64,000 bases of DNA from Synaphobranchus kaupii (lineage: Eukaryota > Chordata > Actinopteri > Anguilliformes > Synaphobranchidae). The position numbers were made by a program, and so were the translations under genes. Positions within the stretch are counted from its first letter, which is position 1, and every line of letters begins with the position of its first letter. The DNA is taken from NCBI GenBank assembly GCA_029718625.1, contig CM056377.1, positions 97,828,998 through 97,892,997 of the forward strand, read 5' to 3'. Shown here in pieces: positions 36,101 to 48,100 of the stretch. The notes beneath the pieces were generated by a model. That model did not search any database. It saw nothing but the letters and a program-made list of their open reading frames with translations, and had not been told where the DNA came from.

Positions 36101-39100
36101 TTTGTTTTCCATTTAAATTTTCAGTATTAGTTATTAAAATGATGAATAAATACCCAACTCTGGGTACCCATGGCCAAAGAGATTTTCAGGTATATTTCCC
36201 TCTTTGTATATTGTAAAATGGTTAATTTGATATATATCCTTTCAAAAGGCCACTCTCTGACCATCCATCGTTTCCACAGAAGGTTGCCAAACCTCTTTTG
36301 ATTACTTCTGACAAGTTTTATGTCAGAACCCAGTACATAATTTTTGTCTGTCTGTCTGTGCGACGAAGAAAGGAATGTTTGTGTATGTCTTTTTAAAGCC
36401 TGGGTGAGAATTTAAATTGTGCATCTTGAGCCACCATTCAGAATATCCTGGAACTAAATTATATGCAAAACCATTAATTATATTGTGACTCAAAGATGTA
36501 ATCTCAATTGGTTATGAGAATTTAAGATGCATACAAAAAGTAGCATGTTATAATTATTCTAAGGAATGTTGTCAGCTATGTGTATGGACACATCTATATC
36601 TTGGTGGACACTGATTAGTAAATAAGGAAATAAAACTGATTCCCTATTTTGAAGACAATTGTTCCACCCTACAGCTGTTAGCAAACATTGCTGGAATGAT
36701 TCGTTATTAACCCCTTCCCGCAGATCCCCTAGTGGCCATGGTGCCGGCACCAAGATTTTGCTCAACTCAGATATTAATTTCTCCTGTAACCAAATTATGA
36801 GTGGAAAGAACAAACTCTGTGTTTTAGCTTTATTAGTACATGTTTCTTGACAACTCTGCCGAATACGGAGTTTCTAAGTGTCACTATTTTTGCATAGCAA
36901 GTCCATTTAACATGCAACCCCCCACCCAGTCTCACCTGCAACTATACCTACCCATACGTGACACAGTGGACAATAGTGTCTGTGTGAGATGATAAAAATA
37001 TTTTTTCACCACCTAAAATTCGTATTCTCAGGGTTTTTCTTGGCAGAGAAATTGGTTTTGGTGGTAGGTTACGTATACGAGCGCACACAGTGCGTGAGCA
37101 GCACATTTTTTTGCATTCATTTTACCATAAATACAGTTTTTGGAATACAAAGAGCCCATGTAGGCTTTGGTTGTAAAGTACCAGTAGGGTTGTGTTTAGG
37201 TGTTAGGTTTTAGAAATCAAAGGTCCTTGAAGCTTTTTGAAAATTTGAATATTACACCATTTAGGCTATTTTGATAGAAAAATAAATAAACAACACTCTA
37301 AAACAGAAATAAAAAAATAAGTGTAGCTAAGTTTAAGTTTAAAAAAAAAAGGTACAGTATCAAACTGCAGTATCAATCCTGCGGGTTTTCTTAAAGCTGC
37401 AGCCTAATTTATAATTTAAGACAAACATGAATACTGTAATTGGGACCGATACGTCTACCACTATAGTATGGGGCGCCAACGTGGATCGGGTTAAAGCTTT
37501 TACCTTTTCAGAAGTGAGGGCTTCAAAGGTAGCCTAATTCTAAATTGCAGCGTGTTCCATCCAACTCGCTGCGCACGCTATGTCTTTCTACCAAGTCGCC
37601 CCAAAGATTTAGGTTGCACTCTATGGAGTAAGAATGCTGTCAAAAATACGTATGCATAACTTTAAACATTTGTGCGTAAATACATTTGTTGTACACAAAG
37701 TGATGTTTTCATACACGTAAATCATACATAAAATATGAAGTTGTAAAATTGCGTGTGTGTTTTTATGAGAGTACGAATCCAAAAGCTACGACTGCAAAGA
37801 TTTATGGATACAACTCAGATTTCTACCGCTACAAATTCTTCCTTACGAATACGGATTTAAGTTTGTGGGTACGAGTCAAAAAGTGTTATTATGTCACTGG
37901 GGCACAGACAGGTCACAGGGGAAATGAATCGAACATCGATTCCACCAAATGCGCATGCGTCGAAGGTGGAAGATGGCTTTGAAATCACTAATTGAAATGT
38001 ATTCAATGAATTAAAATAAATAGGCTACACTTTAAATGGATTCACTGATAATATTACACCAATTAGAGTATATGCAACTAACACATTAGTAGGCTACACA
38101 GGATAATTACAACTTCAAGAATGTTCTGGACCAATAACGTCAGGGCACCGATCGATCAATAGGATAAGCACTATGGCAAGCCGAATAGTTGCCTGCAGCT
38201 CGATCTGTTTTGTTTTGAAAGGGAGAATTTATGGTTTTGGCAGGAATAGAGGCTATTGTAATGAACCAATTACTCGATGGGTAGCCTTCTGCTATGGGGA
38301 AACATTTAGGCTAGTACATTAGCCTACATGTAAGATAATATGCTGTGCATTGTGTGAATGATTTGCAAACATAATACATGCTTTGCAAACATTTTCTCTT
38401 TCTTTGTCCACAGAGGGCCTTGTCACATTTTATATATTTATTTATTTTTTTGCATTCCCTTGAATTCACTTTGTGTGTGATCTTTACCTGTNNNNNNNNN
38501 NNNNNNNNNNNNNNNNNNNNNNNNNNNNNNNNNNNNNNNNNNNNNNNNNNNNNNNNNNNNNNNNNNNNNNNNNNNNNNNNNNNNNNNNNNNNNNNNNNNN
38601 NNNNNNNNNNNNNNNNNNNNNNNNNNNNNNNNNNNNNNNNNNNNNNNNNNNNNNNNNNNNNNNNNNNNNNNNNNNNNNNNNNNNNNNNNNNNNNNNNNNN
38701 NNNNNNNNNNNNNNNNNNNNNNNNNNNNNNNNNNNNNNNNNNNNNNNNNNNNNNNNNNNNNNNNNNNNNNNNNNNNNNNNNNNNNNNNNNNNNNNNNNNN
38801 NNNNNNNNNNNNNNNNNNNNNNNNNNNNNNNNNNNNNNNNNNNNNNNNNNNNNNNNNNNNNNNNNNNNNNNNNNNNNNNNNNNNNNNNNNNNNNNNNNNN
38901 NNNNNNNNNNNNNNNNNNNNNNNNNNNNNNNNNNNNNNNNNNNNNNNNNNNNNNNNNNNNNNNNNNNNNNNNNNNNNNNNNNNNNNNNNNNTACCTGTAT
39001 TAAACATTGCAGTGTCTAACCACAAGTGTTAACAGTGCACCTTGTGTGGTAGCCTTTAAACTAAACTGATAGAATTAACTTGAGCAAAATGTTGCATCCA

Positions 39101-42100
39101 GTTACCCGGTAGATCATTTAGCTTTACATCCTTTTTCCCTAGTGCTCGTTGCACTTTTGTAATCGAAACTTTTAAATAAAGAATGATGTATTTTTGATAA
39201 ACATGACTCTTTACTTCAGGTAAATTGGTGCTTTACTTCAGGTAAATTGAAAATTGGCCTATGCTACTCATAGTTTTTATGAGTAATCACCTTTATCCTA
39301 TGATGAAACATTTCTATCCTGGTGGGAGTGGTCTCTTTCTTCCAGGATGAAGCGGTCTCCACCACCATTTTAGGCTAGGCCTCTAAACAGTCTTGTAACG
39401 CATTTAGGGCTATGACAGACAGCTATTGTGGTAGGGTAGTTACTGTCGTCAGCTGTATCCTAATGACTGGTGAACATGCAATTAAACCGTTTTGATATCA
39501 AAGATTGGCACCTCATGAATTTTGAGCCACTAGTTGCACTTTTATTCTACATGTTACACCAGAAACCTCATAAGCTGCACCACAGTGCACCACAGCCAAC
39601 TACTCAGCCTTTCAACCCACTAGTGGCTTTTTAAGCCTAATGTGTTGCAATTAAAGCAGCACTAGAGTCTGTATATTCACCTAACTAGTTACATAGCTAC
39701 ACTTCTCTTCACAAGTTTACTAGCCTAAAACCAATGTGTCCACTAGTTTAGCACATCAACTAGTAGCCTTTAGTTGTAGCAAAATTTTTCATTTTATTAA
39801 AGGTGGCGAGTTCGGCTCATGGAATACGGAGACGGTCTAGGTCTATCTAGCTGTTCAATAAAAAAAACAAAATAGCATAAATGCAAGAATGATTTGGCAG
39901 TGAATGACTTTTCAAACAGGACGCACAGTGACGTTATCTCATTTGCTGTTTTGATGATGGTGGTGGAGACCGCTGTCATCCTGGAAGAAAGAGACCACTC
40001 CCATCAGGATAGTAATGTTTCATCATAGGATAAATGCGATTACTCATAAAAAACTATGTGTAGCACAGGCCAATTTTGAATTTACCTGAAGTAAAGCACC
40101 ATGTTTGTCAAAAATAGATAATTCTTTATTTCAAAGTTTCGATTACAAAAAGTGCAATGAGCACTAGGGGTAAAGGATCAATTCACTAAAGGATGTAAAG
40201 CTAAATGATCTAACGGGTAACTGGATGCAACATTTTGCTCAAGTTAATTCTATCAGTTTGAAGGCTACCACAAAAGGTGCACTCTAGCACTGCAACTGTC
40301 AACACTTGTGGTCAGACGCTGCAATGCTTAATGCAGGTAAAGATCACACACAAAGTGAAAAAAAGAGAAAATGTTTGCAAAACATGTATTATGTTTGCAA
40401 ATCATTCACACAATGCACAGCATATTATCTTACATGTAGGCTAATGTACTAGCCTAAATGTTTCCCCATAGCAGTAGGCTACCCATCGAGTAATTGGTTC
40501 ATTACGATAGCCTATATTCCTGCCAAAAACATAAATTCTCCCTTTCAAAATAGAACAGATCGAGCTGCGGGCAACTAGTGGGAAACCGTAAATTATCAGG
40601 GATATGGAATAAATTCTCATTCGGCTTGCCATACTGCTTATCCTATTGATCGATCGGTGGGTGCACTGACGTTATTGGTCCAGAACATTCTTGAAGTTGT
40701 AGTGTAATTATCCTGTGTAGCCTAATAATGTGTTTGTTGCATATACTCTAATTGGTGTAATATCATCAGTGAATCCATTTAAAGTGTAACCTATTTATTT
40801 AAATTCATTGAATATATTTCAATTAGTGATTTCAACGCCATCTTGCGCCTTCGACGCATGCGCATTTGGTGGAATCGATGTTCGATTCATTTTCCTTGTG
40901 ACCTGCCTGTGCCCCAGTGACGTAATTTTCACACTTTTCAACTCGTACCCACAAACTTGAATCCATATTAGTAAGGAAGAATTCATAGCCGTAGAAATCT
41001 GAGTTGTATCCATAAATTTTGCAGTCGTAGCTTTTGGATTCGCACATAAAAACACACACACGCAATTGTCCAACTTCATATTTTATGTATGATTTACGTG
41101 TATGAAAACATAATTTTATGTACAACAAATGTATTTATGGACGAAAGTTTAAAGTTATGCATACGTCTTGTGTACAACAAATGTATTTACGCACGAATGT
41201 TTAAAGTTATGCATACGTATTTTTGACAGCATTCTTACTCCATAACACTCTGCCACAGAATAGCTGAGCCGCATTTCTGTACAGTCTATGGTTCTATGCT
41301 TCTTCTACTCGTCTCCAAGTACAAGGACATATTGAAGGCGACTAGTACAATATATATCGCCATCCGCCTGCCGAAAGCCCATATTGCACCCAAAAAAATT
41401 AATTAAATTCATTCGGATATGATTTTATTTGCCGTTTTCTCAATTATTGTCATTTTGGCGGTCGCAATTTCCCTTTGGCGGCCCGTGAAATCATTTTGGC
41501 AGGAGCCAAATAATTTACTATGTAGGAAAAACATAGCCCCATCATATGCCAAGACAGCTGTGAAAAGCCTTGTTCACTGAACAGCAAAATAAAGAAGTTA
41601 AATTCTTGTGTAATTATACCATGTCATTCTAATGTCATTATCTACTACTAAATATGAAATAAATATATAATCCTACCATTATTTTTACGCATAGCGAGTC
41701 TGTGGTCATTTATTGTCTTGGGCAATCCGTTTGAGATATAAACACCCTTTATAACATTAGTACACCTTCTGAAACCCTGATGCTTAAAACCCCGAAGCCT
41801 GTTCAAACCCGTCTCATGCTTTCCAGTTCATTCTAGTTTCATAGACAACTCTTTTACCCATATAGGGCATTATAACCTTGGCAACGGTGTTTTCAATGTC
41901 TTATTGGATGCTTTGAACAATAAATAGCAGCGGGGCATTTGTAGTTTTATTAGTTTCGTTTATGCAAACAACCTAGAATGTACATTCGCTCGCCGAGGCA
42001 TAGTTGTTGTTTTCCTGCTATTTTCTTGCTATTTTCAATTTTTTTACTAATATGGCCAACTCGTCAGCATGGCGAGAGAAAATTCTCCTCTTGCTTACAT

Positions 42101-45100
42101 GGATTTTGGGAGTGGGTCAGAAGAAGATACCATCGTATTAATTCTATCGGAGAATATGCCTATGAACATGACTGATTGTTTCTCCTCAATATGTAAGTAT
42201 TACTGCTTTATAATATTTCAAATATGTACGTTAGTTTTTCCACTAGACCACAGTCTTGTGCCATATGTTTGAAAGTGTTATTTTCACATTTTGAGTGCAT
42301 TTCACATACTGTAGTGTAAGCATTCATAGGTGGCTCAGTCATGTTTTTATGTTTGATTTGCCAGAAGACAACATTTGCCAGAATTTTCCTGATGGTGGAA
42401 TATTATTTTATTGTAATCTTATCATACATAATGTAGACTATGGCATCTCCCTGGGCTATACTTGTCACTTAGGGCATGGAAAATACTCATTCCAATTTTC
42501 TGTGTACTGATATGTGCTAGATGAATGTAAAAATTTCCTCGGTGTGATTATGAATTGGAAATTTTTTTAAAAACTTACAGAGAAATGTCATCCCAGGGCA
42601 TGCAGCAAAAGATTACATACTGTATAGAGTATAGAAAAAAGTGATGATTTATTGTTGTTTATTGTTGTTTTTATGCTACATACAGTATTTGGGTGTGTGT
42701 ACCATTGTGGTATCAATGTTTTCATTATAAACATCAGAAGGGGCAAATGTATATTCTTTTTAATGGCCAAAAAATATTTTATTCATTTTATTACAGGTCT
42801 TAGATGTGGTTTCGGACCCATAGATACAGATCTATCCCCCTATCTATGTATTAGCCAAAACAGTTGATTTGTAGTAACATATATGATTATTTTATAATTT
42901 ACAGAAGTGCACAAATTAGCCATTTTGGATATATTTGGAGATACTGGGGTACACTGCCTGTGAGGGGGGCGCGTAGGGTGCAGAGGACCAGACGCGGTTA
43001 TAGGAAACTGGAAAGTTCCCATGAATAGGAACCACAAGATGGAGAAACTCAGATAGTAGGAAAGGGAAACATACAGAAGTGCCAGAAGCAGAAAGCACGG
43101 AGCTTAAATACCTGACAGGTAATTCAGCACAGGTGAGACGACTGAATACCCGAGAGAGCGAAAACCTGGCACGGAGTAGAAAAGCAAGCCGAGAGCGCCC
43201 TCGTGCTGCTCCCGGTGGCGAACGACTGCAAAGGGAGAAGAACTGCCAAAAACCCATGACACTGCCTACATTTTGCATCATAGTTTTGTTGTTCTGCATA
43301 TCACCCTCAGATATTTCACACTTGTGCACAAGGAGTCTATGACCCCTGAAATGTATAGTTTTACTTTTTTTTCATATGAAACTCTCAGTATTTAATTGCA
43401 AACCAAAGCATTTTTCCAAGATTTCTTTGCATTTGTGGCACTTTATTTTGACATAATTTATGTCAATAAACTAATCTAAGCTCGTATTGTAAATGGTACA
43501 AAGGTCTTGCTTAAAGGAGCTATATGTAACATTGACACCAAGCGTTTAAAATGGGTACTGCAATCCAAATTCACAATATTGGAGAGAGTCGAGACACTGA
43601 ACGAACACGAGCGCAAGACGAGCCGAGCGCAACATTATATTTTGAGACGAGCTTATTCTATTTTGACAATGACAAGCAACGACGAGTCCTACACTGTAAG
43701 TTGATCAGCTAATGTATACATTTGCAATTTGTTTATTATTTATTGTTTGCAAATTATAAACCAGCTCATGTGGACTTTTTATAACTCTGTCAATGTTAGC
43801 TAGATGCATGGCTGGCTATGTTTATGGTCACACAGATATAAGCTAACGTTAGTGGTATGTTTAGCGAGTAACTACATACATATATATTTAAATCTTTAGC
43901 TTAGCTAGCTAAATGGAAACGATGTTTGAACTTAGCTTAGGCATTCGTAAATCGGCTGTCGGAGTGCCGGAGTACGTCTGGTTGTTCGTAATGGGCAGTG
44001 GACTCAGTGGAGTCAACTCGGAGAATAGTGAATCACACAGGCCAAAACAAATACAGACGTTCCGACCCCGAATGGAAATTTCAAAGGAGAATATACTGGC
44101 TGTAGCATTGTTGTCGGAGAAGCCAGTATTTCGATTTAGCATCTTTCCTTAATCTCTGATGAAATATCATGGTCATTTTATGATTTAGTACAGTAAATTT
44201 GTTACATATAGCCCCTTTAATTTATCCTATATTCCAAGTTTCTGTGATGCTCACACCTGGAGTTATAATCACATAAACTTGATAAATGGCTTAAATGAAA
44301 CAAGACAGGCGTACCATTTACAATACAAACTTTTTTATTTTTTTATATAAACAAATTTTTTTGTTTACTTTCATAATTTAAGTCAAAATAAAGTGCCACA
44401 AGGGTAGATATCTATGGGTCCAAAACCCCTATGCAAAACATGTCATAAAATGAATAAAATAAGAATAGAGCATATACATTTGCTCCTTCTGATGGCTTAA
44501 GATAAAAAACATTGATATCACAGTGTTACATACACCTAAATATGTTGCCTAATCATTCACTCTTGTACCTCAATAAAACATCATTTGTCCCTGTATTTTA
44601 CAGTATGTATACTTTTGTCCTGGGATTGCATTTTTCTGCAGTTTTTATTTTATTTTTTATTTTCCTATTCATAATGACTCCAAGGAAATTTTTACCTTAA
44701 TCTACCACATATCAGTGCACAGTAAATTGGAATGCACATTTATCATAATAATAATAATAATAATACCTTGCATTTATATCGCGCCTTTCTCGATACTCAA
44801 AGCGCTTACAGTGATGAGGGGGAAACTCACCTCTACCACCACCGATGTGTAGCACCCACCTGGGTGATGCAGCGGCAGCCATTTTGCGCCAAAATGCTCA
44901 CCACATATCAGCTGAGGTGGAGAGGGAAAGAATGATTATTAGCCAATTAAACTGGGGGACGATTAGGTGGCAGATTGAAAGAGCCAGGTTGGAAATTTAG
45001 CCAGGACACCGGGGAAACCCCTACTCTTTGCGATAAGTGTCATGGGATCTTTAATGACCACAGTGAGTCAGTGAGTCGTTAAACCTTGGTTTAACATCTC

Positions 45101-48100
45101 ATCCGAAAGATGGCATCTCCTACAGCACAGTGTCCCCATCACTGCACTGGGGCATGGGGATTTATTTGACCAGAGGGAAGATTGCCCCCTATTGGTCCAC
45201 CAACACAGCAACTTACTTTTCCCAGGAGGTCTCCCATCCAAGTACTAACCAAGCCCACACCTGCTTAGCTTCAGCAATTCAGCAGGAGCAGATTGCATGG
45301 TGGTATGCCCTAAGAGACAAGTATATACGCTATAGCCTATATTATGTACGATAACATGAACGTAAAATAGTATTCCACCATCTGCAAAATGCTGCCAAAT
45401 GTTCTATCTTCAATGAACATCTGTAGCCTACATCAAAAATACATTTAATGATTGCACTACAGTATGTGAAATGCACTCAAAATGCAAAAATAACAATAGG
45501 GCTATCAAACATATTGGAAAGACAGTGCTCGAGTGAAAACACGACCGTACATATGTAGCCAGCGAGACCAACAGTATTTTAGATGCAAAAATACTTACAT
45601 ATCGGAAAAGGGAAACTCCCCTCCCTATGCGTTTTCTATAGAGCTTGCATAATACTAGACCGTTAAACGAAAACTGTCGTTACGCTGGGCTGTAGTAAAT
45701 TGTTCAAAGCACCCCAAAAGACATGGCATATACCGTTGCTAAGGTTATAATGTACTCTACTGGATAAAAAAGCTGACAATTAAACCAGAATGAATTGTAA
45801 GGAATGAGACAGGCTTACAGGGCATGGGGGTATTACGCGTCGACGTTTCAGATAGTGTAATAGCGGTATAAAGTGTTGTATATTTCTCAAACCCATTGTA
45901 CCAGACAATAAATGACCACTGAATTTTGAAAGGAACATCTCGATGTGTAAAACCAATGGTAGGATTGTATATTTCTTTCATATTTAGTAGCATACGTATA
46001 TTGCTAGTAGAATGAGACAGTACTTTCACAGTTTATTTTGCATTTGAGTGAGCAGGGCTTTTCACAGCTTTTCTGGCATATGATCAGGCTATTGTTGAGT
46101 TTATCTCATTGCTATGACGTTATTCTAATTTTATATGATGAATAAATATATTTATGAACTCAAACATAGATGCTATTGTCCACTATGTCACGCATGGGTA
46201 GGTATAGACTAGGTGGGGGGTTGCTTGTTAAATGGACTTGCTACGGGGAAATAGTGACACTTAGAAACTCCGTATTCAGCAGAAATCGTCACAAACCGTC
46301 TACCAATACATTTAAAACACAGCACAGTGTTTGTGATTTACACTAATAGTTTGGCTGCAGTAGCAACAAATGTCTCAGTTGAGCAAAAAGATTCCGCCGG
46401 CATCACCTTTTGCACAAAGGGGTTAAATAGAGCAACCCCTAAATAGGTGATAATTGACCAAATTTGTAAACTGCGAGAAGGGGTTAAGCACACCTTTTAG
46501 TTTAGGATTCATCCAATAACTGGTACTCATTTCAGTGATTTCTTGCCATCCTTAATAGATAAAAAGATAAAAAGTGACAGTTGTTTAGTCATGTTTCCTT
46601 TTGCCATAGAGAGTTTGGGAGGTGGAAAGTGAATAACTTGGCTGTGGAGCAGAGAGACTTCCTGGACTCTCCTTTACCCCTCACTCCAGAATTTATCCGC
46701 AACATACGACTTCTAGGACGACGGCCAACCACCCAGCTGATTACTGAAAACCTCATTAAGAAATATGGGACTCATTTCCTGTTGTCAGCAACACTTGGAG
46801 GTACAGTGTATTTCAAAGTACTTTGAAAAATGTTATAGGGAATATTTGAAAGGCCTAATTATGGAAGCCTGTTTCCACCACAGTAAACAAAAACAAAATC
46901 GGCTTAATTACTGAGAAATAATCGAGAACTTTATTTCTCACAATTACAACTTTATTTTTCACAATTGCTTCTTTTTATCTCGGAATTCTGACTTTTTTTC
47001 TTGCACTTGCAAGTATATTTCTCAGAATTCTGACTTTATTTATCTTTTTATCTCAGAATTCAGAAGGGGTGGGGGTCTTCCGCTCACTCACTTAGAGGGC
47101 CCACTAGAAGGGCGGATTTGCACTGTATTTCTTCTAATTAAAAATTAAAAAATAATAATATTAACTCTTCTTATTTTACTAGTAATATCATTCTAAAATT
47201 ATATTAGGATAATAGGATAGAATTATCCCATAATGGATAATTATTTTTGATATGCTGGAGGCTATTGCCATTTGAATGCAGTTCGTTCCTCGCATACTCC
47301 CTTTGTAGAGCCCCTGACTTGTGGGAGACGGGGCGGGGTGGGGCTAGTGCCTTACAAATCGAAGAAGTAATGCACTCAGTCCATCCATAGACCAGTGTTT
47401 CCCATTAATGTATGAAACTGTGGCGGGCCACAATTTCAAATGGATCAAAAAAGGACATAAACAATAAAAATTGTTGTATGTGCGTACTGTAGCCAAGTCG
47501 CTTCAAAAAACGCCTTTCTGGCTCATCACAGTCTACTCGCTGCCCCTCTATGGAAAGCCAAACAGGTCAAAAACACATGAAAATTACGTCTGGAATCACG
47601 TGTTGTCAACGTGTTGTCTACGTGCTGTCAACGTGTTGATTTTTCACACGTAGACAACGCGTAATTCCAGACATCAATTTCACGTGTTTTTGACCTGTTT
47701 GGCCAGTTGTCCATTTTTAACATGTGAGTGCCATAATTTCCTATTGGCTGCTCAGCACTTGGGTTAAAACATTTCTGTCAGCATAGGGGTGGACTATGAT
47801 GCCTACGACTAGGCTACTGGACAAGCTAAGGATTCCCTTTTTGTTCTATATATTTGTCCTTCTTTTTTTTCTTTTGGCTAATTCAAAATTATAACAAATA
47901 ATGACACCGTAAAATCATATGTATGTATCAGGTGAAGCGCTTACGGATAATATCATGTTATGTTTTGTGATAATTTCATTGTTAGAGCAGTGATCCAGTG
48001 GTTTAGCTAGGCTACCACTAGGTGGCATAACAAATCCAATTTTCTCAAATATCTGGATGCAGCAGCAGCTATTTGGAATGGATGAAACTATTAAGACAAA

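Larger units (their letters stand above)
41541..46090. repeat. Second large inverted repeat, arms of about 2 kb
   Basis: CAGCTGTGAAAAGCCTTGTT (41553) matches in reverse at 46050-46070. Further inward, TTGGCAACGG/CCGTTGCTAAGG, TTTTGAGTGCATTTCACATA (42290 against 45470), TGATGGTGGAATA (42390 against 45380) and GTGGCACTTTATTTTGAC (43436 against 44385) all pair inverted. The arms are interrupted by a solo LTR (left) and a SINE (right). The centre is the TTAA element at 43515-44216. Confidence 0.8.
36711..46483. mobile_element. piggyBac-like composite, 9.8 kb, TTAA on both sides
   Basis: The left end CCCCTTCCCGCAG and the reverse of the right end CCCCTTCTCGCAG lie next to TTAA (36707-36710 and 46484-46487). 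About 290 bp inward from each end matches in inverted orientation (CTGTGTTTTAGC..TTATTAGTA, GAGTTTCTAAGTGTCACTAT, CAAGTCCATTTAA). A second TTAA with CCCCTTTGTGC-type terminus is at 46432, so the right side may hold two nested ends. The interior is two large inverted repeats; no piggyBac transposase is visible. Confidence 0.6.

Noticed and set aside
38378..39025. Frames of 176-213 codons
   Set aside because: Artefacts of translating the N gap.
37749..41128. Similar small frames in both palindrome arms (37749 plus, 40832 minus)
   Set aside because: Similarity follows from the arms being copies; frame breaks differ and no known domain is seen.
42069..42190. Short frame followed by a GTAAGT donor, a possible transposase first exon
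   Set aside because: The following sequence has no acceptor with a continuing frame that I could recognise, and the opposite arm does not keep the frame.
42916..43342. 137-codon minus frame and 87-codon plus frame
   Set aside because: They fall on the solo LTR at 42959-43261 and run past its boundary.
45205..45308. 5S rRNA gene
   Set aside because: Only parts of 5S are kept and it continues into a SINE body with an L2-type tail, so it is a retroposon.
47393..47412. hAT-like terminus CAGTGTTTCCC
   Set aside because: No inverted partner or 8-bp duplication could be found nearby.
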